A stretch of DNA of 64,000 nucleotides from Paenibacillus prosopidis (lineage in GTDB: Bacteria; Bacillota; Bacilli; Paenibacillales; Paenibacillaceae): contig NZ_QPJD01000017.1 in the NCBI RefSeq assembly GCF_003337375.1, forward strand, positions 62,001-126,000, read 5' to 3'. This document shows, piece by piece, positions 16,545 to 25,604 of the stretch (position 1 is the first letter of the stretch; each line of letters starts with the position of its first letter). The notes below the pieces were generated by a model. It ran no database searches. It was given only the letters and a program-made list of their open reading frames with translations, and was not told where the DNA came from. The translations under genes were made by a program, and so were the position numbers.

Positions 16545-17789
16545 ATGGGACCGCTCTCAGGGATTAAGGTTGTTGAAATTGCACATTGGCTGGTAGCTCC
16601 TTATTGCACAAATATGTTGTCTGACTTGGGCGCGGAAGTCATTAAAATTGAGCCGTTGTCCGGCGATCAGGTTCGAAGTTCGGGCAGTTACTTCAAGGAC
16701 GGGGAGAGTTATTTGTTTGCGGCTTATAACCATGGAAAGCGTTCTATTTCCTTGAATCTGAAAGACCCGGAGGGCTTGATAATCGCTCATGACTTATGCC
16801 GTACTGCAGACGTTATTGTCGAGAACTACCGGCCGGGTACTTGCGACAAATTAGGTGTCGGTTACGAACAGATCAAAGAAATAAATCCGAACGTGATCTA
16901 CTGCTCCATCTCCGCTTTCGGAGAAACGCAGGGATATGCGCATCTTCCTGGAATGGACCCCATCCTGCAAGGAATGGGAGCAGTGATGAGTGTAACGGGT
17001 GAAGCGGGAGGAGACCCGCTGCTCGTCGGAGTCCCGGTTGCCGACACATCGACAGCCTATCTTGCTTTCGGCGCCATCTGCGCGGCTCTTCTGGAGCGGG
17101 AAAGGAGCGGAACGGGACAAAGAGTGCTGCTGAACCTCATCGACTCCATGGTATTTAACTTGTCAACGCGCTTTGGACAGTACACCGCGTCCGGACAATC
17201 TCCCTTACCGATGGGCAATCAGCATGCGGAGGTTGTACCTTATCAAGCTTTTCCTACAAAGGACGGATGGCTGATGGCAGGGGCTCAATCCGATCAGGCA
17301 TGGCTTGTTTTTTGCAAAGCGATCGGCAGCCCCGAATTGGCGGAGCATGAAGATTTTCAGTCCAATCAACTTCGATTGAAGAACCGTGAGCGGCTCAGTG
17401 AACAATTGAATCTTATTTTCTCCAATAAAACCACGAAGGAATGGTGTTCCATTCTGTCGGAGAACAGCGTTCTGCACGGTCCGATATGGAATGTGGAACA
17501 GCTTGTGGACAGCGATCTGATACGGGACCATCATATGATTGTCAATGTTGAACATCCTGTTTTTGGAACTCTGCCAGTGTTGCGAACACCGATCCGATAC
17601 TCGCAGAGCGAGGTGGAGGTACAAAGTCCGCCCCCGTTATTGGGGGAGCATACAGTTGATATTCTTCAGCAGTTGGGTTATGGCTATGACGTAATTGAAA
17701 AACTGACTAAGAACAAGATTGTCTATGCGCATACTGCTATCCATGCAGGGCATCGTGTCTCGGGACTAACTGGGGGCGGAAAACCATGA
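16545..17789 (+). CDS. CaiB/BaiF family III CoA-transferase
   Basis: 414 residues. Class III CoA-transferase features: LSGIKVVEIAHWLVAPYCTNMLSDLGAEVIKIE at the N-terminus, NLKDPEG, ENYRPGTCDKLGVGYE, and GMDPILQGMGAVMSVTG with the catalytic Asp. ATG 16545 has AAAAGGTGG 8 bases upstream and starts the conserved domain; the frame stays open 39 codons upstream but without homology-like sequence. Its stop overlaps the HMG-CoA lyase start (ATGA). Together with that lyase it could activate 3-hydroxy-3-methylglutarate or a related diacid by CoA transfer from an acyl-CoA (inference). Confidence 0.88.
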   Translation: MGPLSGIKVVEIAHWLVAPYCTNMLSDLGAEVIKIEPLSGDQVRSSGSYFKDGESYLFAAYNHGKRSISLNLKDPEGLIIAHDLCRTADVIVENYRPGTCDKLGVGYEQIKEINPNVIYCSISAFGETQGYAHLPGMDPILQGMGAVMSVTGEAGGDPLLVGVPVADTSTAYLAFGAICAALLERERSGTGQRVLLNLIDSMVFNLSTRFGQYTASGQSPLPMGNQHAEVVPYQAFPTKDGWLMAGAQSDQAWLVFCKAIGSPELAEHEDFQSNQLRLKNRERLSEQLNLIFSNKTTKEWCSILSENSVLHGPIWNVEQLVDSDLIRDHHMIVNVEHPVFGTLPVLRTPIRYSQSEVEVQSPPPLLGEHTVDILQQLGYGYDVIEKLTKNKIVYAHTAIHAGHRVSGLTGGGKP

Positions 17790-18682
17790 ATCTGCCAGGA
17801 GAAGTCGTCATAAAAGAGGTTGGTCCAAGAGACGGGTTGCAGAATGAGAAGCTGCTTGTTCCGACGGAACATAAAATTTCCTGGATCAACCAATTGTCAT
17901 CGACAGGGTTAACCTATATCGAATTTTCGGCCTTTGTGAGCCCGAAATGGATTCCGGCCTTGGCCGATGCCGCAGCAGTAGCAAAGGGGATCGATCACGT
18001 TCAAGGCGTTACTTATGCAGCGCTTGTCCCTAATCAACGTGGGCTTGAAAGGGCACTTGAAGCAAGTGTAGACGAAGTTTCCGTCTTTTTATCCGCGAGT
18101 GAGACGCACAACCGCAAGAACATCAATAAATCGATTGACGAGACCTTTCAAGTGCTCGCCGATGTGGCAAGCGGGGCGAAGACTGCCGGAAAGACAGTAC
18201 GCGGTTATGTATCTACCGTATTCGGCTGCCCGTTCGAAGGGAACATAAAGCTTGAAGAGGTGATTCGGGTGATAGAGTCGTTACTGGAAATCGGAATCAG
18301 CGAGGTTTCGCTGGGAGATACGATCGGAGTCGCCAACCCAAGGCAAGTGGCAGAAACCCTTGACGTCCTGCTGAAACGATATCCATCCGAGAGTCTTGCC
18401 CTTCACTTTCACGATACCGGAGGTATGGCTCTTGCGAATATTCTTGTTGCGTTAGAGATGGGGATTAAGACATTCGATGCATCCGTAGGGGGACTTGGAG
18501 GATGCCCGTATGCTCCGGGGGCTGCAGGAAACGTTGCTACAGATGATTTGATAAATATGCTGCATGCCATGGATATTCATACCGGCGTTGATGCCCCTAA
18601 ACTGATCTCGTCGGCACGATTCATTCAAGAAAAATTAGGGAAGAAGCTCACAAGCCGAAAGCTTCAGGCTTGCCAGACATGA
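17786..18682 (+). CDS. mvaB: Hydroxymethylglutaryl-CoA lyase
   Basis: 298 residues, typical bacterial size. Motifs: KEVGPRDGLQNE at the start (catalytic Arg, metal Asp), LHFHDTGGMALANI (metal His pair) and GGLGGCPYAPGAAGNVATDD with the active-site Cys. It cleaves HMG-CoA to acetoacetate and acetyl-CoA, the last step of leucine breakdown. Four-base overlap with the CoA-transferase indicates translational coupling. The next gene begins 24 bases after the stop. No leucine-pathway carboxylase is nearby, so the partner CoA-transferase may supply the substrate instead. Confidence 0.92.
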   Translation: MNLPGEVVIKEVGPRDGLQNEKLLVPTEHKISWINQLSSTGLTYIEFSAFVSPKWIPALADAAAVAKGIDHVQGVTYAALVPNQRGLERALEASVDEVSVFLSASETHNRKNINKSIDETFQVLADVASGAKTAGKTVRGYVSTVFGCPFEGNIKLEEVIRVIESLLEIGISEVSLGDTIGVANPRQVAETLDVLLKRYPSESLALHFHDTGGMALANILVALEMGIKTFDASVGGLGGCPYAPGAAGNVATDDLINMLHAMDIHTGVDAPKLISSARFIQEKLGKKLTSRKLQACQT

Positions 18683-18705
18683 ATGGCATCCCAAAGGAGA
18701 TCCAT

Positions 18706-19578
18706 ATGAATCCCGTCCAAAAATTCATGGAGCAGCTTCAACAGGGGCTTCCATCCGCCACGGATGAATTCAACCGGGAAGAAAGCTTTCTGATCGAGAT
18801 GAGAGATGGCGTTCTGCTAAAGACCAGTATGTATTTTCCAGCAGGAACAGGACCATGGCCCGTTATTGTTATCAGGAATCCCTATGCTGCCATCCTCCCA
18901 ATATTGGCGGCGGCGGCCTCACTATGGACTCAATACGGTTATGCCGTAGTCTTACAGGACTGCCGGGGTACAGGGGATTCAGCCGGTAACTGGACACCAT
19001 TTTTGAACGAAAGAAACGACGGTCTGGATACGATTCAGTGGATCATGAAGCAGAGTTGGATGAATGGGAATATCGGCACATACGGCCATTCCTACCTGAG
19101 CGCTGTTCAATGGGTGATGGCGGACCGGCTGCCGAATGAAGTGAAGGCGATGGTACTGTCGGGGTTCACGACCGAACGATACAGACAGCATTATATGAAC
19201 GGAATGTTCAGGCATGACGTCTATACCGGCTGGGCAATCGAAAATTCCGGCGTAAAAAACATATCTACGGAGGGACTTTTCCAGCAAGCTGTACATATTC
19301 GTCCTCACATCGAGATGGATGAGCAGATATTTGGTCAAAAGCTTGCTTGGTATAGAGATTGGATTACGAATGTTAGTCCCGTTGACGATTATTGGAGCGC
19401 CGGTTTCTGGTCTGATTTAAAAGAAATTCCGAAAAACATCCACACGCCGATTTTGATGATAGACGGATGGTTCGACCAGCATCTGGACGGTATGGTTCGC
19501 GATTATCATAAACTCCCGGAGGAAACAAGGAGAAGAAGCCGGTTCTTTATTGGCCCATGGCTGCCATTAGATAAGTAA
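18706..19578 (+). pseudogene. CocE/NonD-family hydrolase, truncated before the catalytic His
   Basis: 290 residues, about half of the usual 550-600. The alpha/beta-hydrolase core is present: IRNPYA, QDCRGTGDSAG (oxyanion region), the nucleophile motif GTYGHSYLSA (about Ser129) and DGWFDQHLDG with the acidic residue. The family then continues with GPWxH, which carries the catalytic His, and a jelly-roll domain. Here the frame reads FFIGPWLPLDK and stops, so the His and the C-terminal domain are lost. ATG 18706 has AAAGGAG at the right distance. Probably a deletion remnant at the end of the LysR-controlled operon; acyl-peptide or ester substrates are known for the family. Confidence 0.8.
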
Positions 19579-19662
19579 ACGGGAAATTGCGAATGAGCAC
19601 AAAAAACGCCTACACAGGCGGAGTAATACAAGAGCGCTTCACAAAAATAACGGAAATAACGG

Positions 19663-19697
19663 AAAGGAACCGGCCTGAAGACCGGTTCCTTTTGTCC
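19663..19697. terminator. Bidirectional terminator between CocE remnant and GH42
   Basis: Perfect 11-bp stem AAAGGAACCGG / CCGGTTCCTTT with an 8-base loop, T-rich on the plus strand. Confidence 0.88.
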
Positions 19698-19730
19698 TTA
19701 AGCAGCGCCTCCAAAGGACGGCGAAGCCGT

Positions 19731-21812
19731 TTACGCTTGGTCCAACGACAAGATCTTTACACCGTAAGGAGCGATGTTCAGATCCCCCGCGGCGAGGCGT
19801 TTACCTTCCAACATATCTTCAGTCTCCCGCAAAAGAAGGGCTTTGACCGGTTTGTCGGAGTAGTTCAATAAAAAGGCATAGCGGCGATTTTGTTTCACCC
19901 GGATGGCAACCTCGACCTGAGGAGGCAGTTCCGACCAGCCTGTTGTAGCAGGCTTCAGTCCAAGGCGACGGATCAAAGCGTCCGCTACTTCGCGGCTGAA
20001 TGCGGCCCCGTAATAATAGGCTTCTCCGGTACCATAAGGATTTCGGGTAAGAGCCGGTTTTCCCGCATAGTAGTCTCCGTCGAACAAGGCTAGCGTTTCC
20101 ACATTGTCGTTCACCGGGCGGAGGATGTCATTGAACAGGCTTGCTGGCGTCCCGGCTTCTTCCCCGCCATCGACCCATCTAATGTTCGGTGTAGCAGCCT
20201 TGTCAACAATAAGAGTAAAGTCTTCCACCGTCACTCCGCATAGATCCGCGACTGGACCAGGGAATGGCGTCATTCGGCAATGTCCCCGCTTATCCTTGTA
20301 ACCCGTGCGGGCTCCGAAAATAACCTTGCCGCCTCCCGCTGCATACTGCTTCAGGAGCTCCGCCGTTTCATCCGACATAATTGTTGGATGCGGGTAGACC
20401 AGAACCTTGTAATGAACGAGGTCATCCAGGCGAGTCTTGTCCTTCAAATTCAAATAATCGAATGGAATATGGCTGAGCTGGAGGGCCTTATTCCACCCGT
20501 ATATGCTTTCAATCGTGAGAGGGCCGTGCCATACGTCGAATTCCCCGTCCCATTCGTTGTCATAATCGTGCAAGATGGCGACTTCCGCAGCATAACGAGA
20601 CCCGACAATAGCTTCACCGATTCGTCCCAATTCACGGCTAACGGTTTCTGCCTCTGCTACCCTCCGGTTAGGCTGGTTATGGTAGTCGTTGATCCCATGC
20701 CAGTAAATCTCGGTGCCGAAGGTTGCCGTTCTCCATCTGAAATACAAGATCATATCCGCCCCGTGAGCAACAGATTGGAAGGTCCACAATCTCATTTGTC
20801 CCGGCTTTGGCGAAGGTTGTTGCAGTTTGTTCACCCAACCGCCCGGGCCTGATTGCTGCTCCATGATGCAGAAATTGGGGGAGATCGAGCGAACCTTGGT
20901 CAGATGGTTGGAAGAGATACGGTCCATGAGCGGATTCTCTCGATCGGCATCATTCCAAAGGGTAGCGAAGTTTGGGTACGAATCATAGGAATAAAAATCC
21001 AGAAGCTCTTCAGTCATAGTATGGTTATCCAGATGAGCAAACATGCCGTTGGTTGTGATCCACTGCTTCGGCGCTAGTTTTCGCAATATCTCTGACTGTA
21101 TGCGGGCAAAGGAAATGATGTTATCCGAAATAAACCGCTTTTCATCCAGAGTTTGATGAGGGTTAGGGGCGCCGCCCGGCGTAGGGCGAGGCAAATGAAC
21201 CTGCTCCCAATCCGAGTAGCTTTGGTTCCAGAAGACGGCTCCCCATGCCTGATTCAATGCGTCGAGCGAGCCGTATTTCTCCTGCAGCCAAGTCCTAAAC
21301 GCCACATGGTCTGCATTGGAGTAAAATGAATTAACCTCGCAGTTAAACTCATTGTCGATCTGCCAGCCTACTATTCCGGGATGGTTCGCATAATGCTTAG
21401 CCATAGCCTCGGTAATTTTTGCGCAATAGTCGCGATACACCGGGCTGCTGTAATTGTAGTGCCGTCTCATCCCGTGATTGAACTGCTTGCCTTCAAATGA
21501 AGCATTAAGAATTTCGGGGTACTTGTAGGTCATCCAGGCGGGCGGCGTAGCCGTCGGAGTTCCGAGAATAACCTGAAGTCCGTGCTTGTAAGCAAGGTCT
21601 ATGGCACGGTCGAACAAATCAAAAGCGAATACCCCTTCCTCAGGTTCGAAAAAATTCCATGCAAATTCACCCATGCGCACAGTTGTAAAGCCTATTTCTT
21701 TCATCCTGCTGTAATCGTCAGCCCACATATGCTCCGGCCACTGCTCGGGATAGTAGCACACCCCCAGATGAAATTGCTCCCCCGCAATCGTTTTGTTCAC
21801 GATTAAAGTCAT
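19731..21812 (-). CDS. GH42 beta-galactosidase
   Basis: 693 residues, full length for GH42, no signal peptide. TIM barrel with GVCYYPEQWPEHMW at the start, acid/base in WQIDNEFN (Glu155), nucleophile in FCIMEQQSGPGGW (Glu318), followed by the trimerisation domain and the C-terminal beta domain. It hydrolyses beta-galactosides taken up as oligosaccharides, for example galactan side chains of pectin. It is divergent from an AraC regulator and separated from it by a palindromic operator-like site, so sugar-induced control is likely. Confidence 0.93.
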   Translation of the reverse strand: MTLIVNKTIAGEQFHLGVCYYPEQWPEHMWADDYSRMKEIGFTTVRMGEFAWNFFEPEEGVFAFDLFDRAIDLAYKHGLQVILGTPTATPPAWMTYKYPEILNASFEGKQFNHGMRRHYNYSSPVYRDYCAKITEAMAKHYANHPGIVGWQIDNEFNCEVNSFYSNADHVAFRTWLQEKYGSLDALNQAWGAVFWNQSYSDWEQVHLPRPTPGGAPNPHQTLDEKRFISDNIISFARIQSEILRKLAPKQWITTNGMFAHLDNHTMTEELLDFYSYDSYPNFATLWNDADRENPLMDRISSNHLTKVRSISPNFCIMEQQSGPGGWVNKLQQPSPKPGQMRLWTFQSVAHGADMILYFRWRTATFGTEIYWHGINDYHNQPNRRVAEAETVSRELGRIGEAIVGSRYAAEVAILHDYDNEWDGEFDVWHGPLTIESIYGWNKALQLSHIPFDYLNLKDKTRLDDLVHYKVLVYPHPTIMSDETAELLKQYAAGGGKVIFGARTGYKDKRGHCRMTPFPGPVADLCGVTVEDFTLIVDKAATPNIRWVDGGEEAGTPASLFNDILRPVNDNVETLALFDGDYYAGKPALTRNPYGTGEAYYYGAAFSREVADALIRRLGLKPATTGWSELPPQVEVAIRVKQNRRYAFLLNYSDKPVKALLLRETEDMLEGKRLAAGDLNIAPYGVKILSLDQA

Positions 21813-21843
21813 CCCCTTATCCTATAGGTATAATAATTTTTTG

Positions 21844-21865
21844 TTGTATAAAGGCCTGTATACAA
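21844..21865. promoter_or_regulatory. Palindromic operator candidate between GH42 and AraC genes
   Basis: TTGTATA (21844-21850) and TATACAA (21859-21865) flank an AGGCCT centre, giving a 22-base palindrome with a single mismatched pair. It lies 31 bases upstream of the GH42 start. Confidence 0.6.
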
Positions 21866-21944
21866 TAATTATAGTGCTTTATACTATATAGTAAATAACA
21901 TCATTTTGTTTATCATATTAGATTTTTGCGTTTTTGGAGGGGCC

Positions 21945-22775
21945 ATGAGAATCCATTATGTGTTGCCGGAACCGATGTACAAGCACTACACGGGGTACCC
22001 GGATATGATCGGTCTGTATTCCGAATTTCCCGAGCATCAGGAGCAGCGGTCTAAGGGACAGCTGCAACAAGCGAATTTGCATCTGGTGTTAAACGGAAAA
22101 GGATATGTAAAAGATAACGGAAAGGAATACAGTTTGGAAGCAGGACAGGGCTTCTATTACGGGCCGGGACTAGAGCAGGAGTATCGTACAGATCCGAAGG
22201 AGCCTTGGGAAGTATTCTGGGTGCACATAGCAGGCGAGGGAGTGGACAGGCTGTTGAACGGCCGGGGAACTTCTTCTGTTTGGATGTTTGCATATGGCGA
22301 TTTGCTAAAGCTCAAACGGCTAACCGGGGGGTTACTCGAGCTGGCTTCCCCCTATGAAAGGAACGAGGTGCAATTGGCGGTAAAGCTCTATGAACTGCTT
22401 GCTGAGCTTGTGCTAAGTGCGGAGAGTCTTGGAACAGCGACTACGTTGGATAAGCGTGCTCGGATGAGAGAGGCTGCGGAATACATCCGAACCCACTGTA
22501 CAGAGCCGCTGACGCTCCTTCAGATTGCCGAGCAGGCAAGCTTCAGTACCTATTATTTTAGCCGGATGTTCCACGAAGTGATGGGGCGTACTCCAATGGA
22601 ATGGCTGTTTGAATGCCGTCTTGTTGTAGCCAAACAGCTGCTCATGTCTACCGGATGGACGATTAAGCAAGTAGCAGAGACTTCCGGCTTTTCCCAAAGC
22701 AGTTACTTTATCGCACGCTTCCGGGAACATACCGGACTGACACCGCAGGAATATCGACGTTTGTACAACCCGTGA
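21945..22775 (+). CDS. AraC-family transcriptional regulator
   Basis: 276 residues from ATG 21945, which has GGAGGGG 4 bases before it. The N-terminal half is a cupin-type sugar-sensing domain (NLHLVLNGKGYVKDNGKEY, GQGFYYGPG). The C-terminal part has the two AraC helix-turn-helix units: PLTLLQIAEQASFSTYYFSRMF and WTIKQVAETSGFSQSSYFIARFREHTGLTPQEYR. Divergent from the GH42 beta-galactosidase; most likely its activator, with a galactoside as ligand (inference). Confidence 0.92.
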   Translation: MRIHYVLPEPMYKHYTGYPDMIGLYSEFPEHQEQRSKGQLQQANLHLVLNGKGYVKDNGKEYSLEAGQGFYYGPGLEQEYRTDPKEPWEVFWVHIAGEGVDRLLNGRGTSSVWMFAYGDLLKLKRLTGGLLELASPYERNEVQLAVKLYELLAELVLSAESLGTATTLDKRARMREAAEYIRTHCTEPLTLLQIAEQASFSTYYFSRMFHEVMGRTPMEWLFECRLVVAKQLLMSTGWTIKQVAETSGFSQSSYFIARFREHTGLTPQEYRRLYNP

Positions 22776-23095
22776 CCAATTTTCACTCCTAGAAGTATTT
22801 TCACGTTATCAAACATGATCGGAAGAAATAACCACGAGATGTAACGGCTAAATCCGTTCTTCGCGTTTTTTTTTACTGACTCATCCGGACTTCACACTTT
22901 TTCTAGCTTTTAAATCGCTTATAATTATCATATAATAGTAGATATTTTCATCTATAAATAATTGTAAAAGACTATGATAGGGTTATAATTGAAACAGAAA
23001 AGGTGTGTGACTAGTTCGCGCCTTGGTTTGGTGTGACGCCTAAGCAGGAGCGCCTACATCCTTTCTGCAAATTTTAGGGTAAAAGGATGGTAAAA
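22776..23095 (+). promoter_or_regulatory. Promoter and roughly 100-base leader of mqo
   Basis: TTGTAA (22962-22967) and TATAAT (22984-22989) are 16 bases apart, predicting a transcript start near 22996 and a leader of about 100 bases. The leader is richer in GC than its surroundings and repeats GCGCC/ACGCC three times in the same orientation. It matches no riboswitch I can name. The part before 22920 is featureless. Confidence 0.5.
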
Positions 23096-24595
23096 ATGAG
23101 CAACAGAGAAGTTAAAACAGACGTCATCTTAATTGGTGCCGGAATTATGAGTGCGACTTTAGTGACACTTCTGAAAGAATTAGTACCGGAATGGGAAATT
23201 AAAGTTTTTGAGAAGCTCGAAAATGCAGGAGAAGAAAGCTCTAACGAATGGAATAATGCAGGAACAGGGCATGCGGCACTGTGCGAGCTTAACTATACGG
23301 ACGAAAAACCGGACGGATCAATAGATATTAGCAAAGCTATCAAGATTAATGAACAGTTTCAGCTTTCAATGCAGTTTTGGTCTTATCTTGTAAAGAGCAA
23401 GCTGATACGTAATCCGCAGGACTTTATCATGCCATTGCCTCATATGAGTATGGTGCTAGGGGAACAAAATGTAACGTTTCTAAAGAAACGTTTTGAAGCG
23501 ATGTCAAATAATCCTCTATTTCAAGGGATGGAATTTTCCGATGACCCTGAAAAACTGATGGAATGGATACCGCTTATTATACAAGATCGTCCATCGAATG
23601 AACCTATAGCGTGCACAAAAATCGATTCTGGAACGGATGTCAACTTTGGTGCTTTAACGCGTATTTTGTTTGACCACTTAAAAACTAAAAACGTCGATAT
23701 CAAATATAAACATAGTGTTGATAATTTGAAACGTAATAGCGACGGTTCGTGGGAATTGAGAGTACGAAACGACAGCGGTAACGTCGAACGGCATACTGCA
23801 AAATTCGTCTTTATCGGAGGCGGGGGAGGAAGCCTGCATTTACTGCAAAAATCCGGTATTCCTGAAGGGAAACATATTGGAGGTTTCCCGGTAAGCGGAA
23901 TATTTATGGTGTGTAAGAATCCGGATGTTGTAGCGCAGCATCATGCAAAAGTATACGGCAAAGCTAAGGTTGGAGCTCCTCCAATGTCTGTTCCGCATCT
24001 TGACACAAGATTTATCGACAATAAAAAATCGTTGCTTTTTGGACCGTTTGCCGGCTTCTCACCAAAGTTTTTAAAAACCGGTTCAATGTTTGATTTGGTA
24101 ACTTCCGTAAAACCGGATAATCTCGTAACTATGTTGTCAGCAGGTGCAAAAAACATGTCATTGACAAAATACCTGATCGAGCAAGTTATGTTATCGAAAG
24201 AAAAGCGCATGGAAGAGTTACGAGAGTTTATCCCGAACGCCAAAAGCGAGGATTGGGATCTAGTAGTAGCGGGCCAACGTGTACAAGTTATCAAAGATAC
24301 TGAAGCTGGCGGCAAAGGTACACTTCAATTTGGTACGGAAGTTATTAGCGCCTCTGATGGCTCGATTGCAGCATTACTAGGTGCTTCTCCAGGTGCTTCT
24401 ACTGCCGTTCACGTTATGCTTGAGGTCATTAAAAAATGCTTCCCGCAACATATGAAAGACTGGGAGCCGAAAATTAAAGAAATGATTCCTTCTTATGGCG
24501 TGTCACTCTTGGAAAATCCGGAGCTTCTGCAAGAAATTCATACTTCAACAGCAGAGACGCTTGGTCTAAGCAAAAAAGAGCTAGTCTATAGTTAA
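23096..24595 (+). CDS. mqo: Malate:quinone oxidoreductase
   Basis: 499 residues, the usual length. FAD-binding LIGAGIMSATLVTLLKEL, then the family motif NNAGTGHAALCELNY, FIGGGGGSLHLLQKSGI, GGFPVSGIFM and FGPFAGFSPKFLK. The enzyme oxidises malate to oxaloacetate on the inner face of the membrane and passes electrons to quinone, bypassing NAD-dependent malate dehydrogenase. Start ATG 23096 is preferred over ATG 23087, because the AAAAGG site lies at 23081-23086. Monocistronic with its own promoter and terminator. Confidence 0.95.
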   Translation: MSNREVKTDVILIGAGIMSATLVTLLKELVPEWEIKVFEKLENAGEESSNEWNNAGTGHAALCELNYTDEKPDGSIDISKAIKINEQFQLSMQFWSYLVKSKLIRNPQDFIMPLPHMSMVLGEQNVTFLKKRFEAMSNNPLFQGMEFSDDPEKLMEWIPLIIQDRPSNEPIACTKIDSGTDVNFGALTRILFDHLKTKNVDIKYKHSVDNLKRNSDGSWELRVRNDSGNVERHTAKFVFIGGGGGSLHLLQKSGIPEGKHIGGFPVSGIFMVCKNPDVVAQHHAKVYGKAKVGAPPMSVPHLDTRFIDNKKSLLFGPFAGFSPKFLKTGSMFDLVTSVKPDNLVTMLSAGAKNMSLTKYLIEQVMLSKEKRMEELREFIPNAKSEDWDLVVAGQRVQVIKDTEAGGKGTLQFGTEVISASDGSIAALLGASPGASTAVHVMLEVIKKCFPQHMKDWEPKIKEMIPSYGVSLLENPELLQEIHTSTAETLGLSKKELVYS

Positions 24596-24644
24596 TTCTT
24601 TGGATGTAGAAACAAGATTGAAGATCTGGCCCAAAAATAAATAT

Positions 24645-24697
24645 AAACAGCGGTAGCCGAGGATTAAAGTTAATTCCCGGGCTACCGCTGTTTTCTT
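24645..24697 (+). terminator. Rho-independent terminator after mqo
   Basis: Perfect 14-bp stem AAACAGCGGTAGCC / GGCTACCGCTGTTT with a long loop and following T run. Confidence 0.88.
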
Positions 24698-24707
24698 AGA
24701 ATGCTCT

Positions 24708-24857
24708 TTACTCATAATAAATGGCATGATAAGGGAATTCCAGCCGCTTCATTCGATAATCCTTCGGTGTCATGGACAATGCTTGGAACTTTGACAAGAA
24801 ATCCCGATCCTTTTGGTAAGGGAATGCACTGTTGTTCATAATCAAGATAGCCTTGAC
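24708..24857 (-). pseudogene. C-terminal gene fragment, unknown family
   Basis: A minus-strand frame of about 50 codons ending at 24708 reads FLSKFQALSMTPKDYRMKRL and then LEFPYHAIYYE. The S-K-F-Q-A-L-x-M-T-P-K-D-Y-R part resembles the last helix of AraC-type DNA-binding domains. No start or upstream domain is present, so it is a remnant. Confidence 0.4.
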
Positions 24858-24890
24858 CGCATAAACGCATTTGTCAACGCAGAATTCAGA

Positions 24891-25337
24891 TTAATATCCT
24901 TTACGCCTGCGAAACATCCGAACGACGACAAAAATAACAATGATCCATAACACGAAACTAAGCAGTGAAAGCAATGGAAAACCGAGCGAAAAACCAGCGA
25001 ACGGATTGAACAGCGATCCCAGGATTGTCCCCAGTGCCAATCCTCCAAACATCCCTCCGAAAAATCCACCGAAACCGGCTCGAGGCGCGGGTGCCGTTCT
25101 TGGAGGAGTAGGATTGCGAGCCGCATCATCTGGTCTCGTCGGAGCAGCACGCCCCGGCGTGCCGATTCCGGGGTTATAGCTTCGTCTGGGCGAACGAATC
25201 CCGCCGCGTTTATAAGGCTTTATCGTATCCTTCTGCTCCAATTCCCCTTGCTTTTCATAGGACTCGCCGTAAATTTCCGTCGTCAAAATTCCAAATACCA
25301 AAGGGAACAACAAGAGCACTACCAACATTTTTCTCAT
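24891..25337 (-). CDS. Exported Pro/Gly-rich membrane protein, unknown function
   Basis: 148 residues. Signal peptide or first membrane helix (MLVVLLLFPLVFGILTTEIYG), then a basic, Pro/Arg-rich segment (about residues 35-85), a Gly-rich hydrophobic segment (GFGGFFGGMFGGLALG), a second membrane helix (LLSFVLWIIVIFVVV) and a basic RMFRRRKGY tail. This layout recalls the N-terminal part of Tim44-like proteins of Bacillales, but the Tim44 domain itself is absent. No function is proposed. Confidence 0.7.
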   Translation of the reverse strand: MRKMLVVLLLFPLVFGILTTEIYGESYEKQGELEQKDTIKPYKRGGIRSPRRSYNPGIGTPGRAAPTRPDDAARNPTPPRTAPAPRAGFGGFFGGMFGGLALGTILGSLFNPFAGFSLGFPLLSLLSFVLWIIVIFVVVRMFRRRKGY

Positions 25338-25604
25338 TTACTTGTTCACACCTCCATCATTAGCGTACCCCAACTTATAAAGAACATTCGGATGCTCTGG
25401 GATGAACGCCGTATGTCCCAATCAACGAAGACAAGTCGATCGTTGCTAATAGCGGGTATCCCTTTGGATCCCGCATTTATTTATTAGCATCCATGAAACC
25501 GGAACATTTTAAACAATGATCTTAATATTGTCACCTACCGTAAAAGATTGACGGCTTTTATAATTGGAAGCGTATACATATGTGGAAAGAGGAGGAAATT
25601 ATAT

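Noticed and set aside
19587..19871. Plus-strand frame after the CocE remnant
   Set aside because: Runs through the terminator and into the antisense of GH42; no ribosome binding site.
20280..20852. 190-codon plus-strand frame inside the GH42 gene
   Set aside because: Antisense to a well-conserved enzyme; no motif.
22996..23095. Riboswitch upstream of mqo
   Set aside because: The leader is GC-rich but no known aptamer core or terminator/antiterminator pair could be made out.
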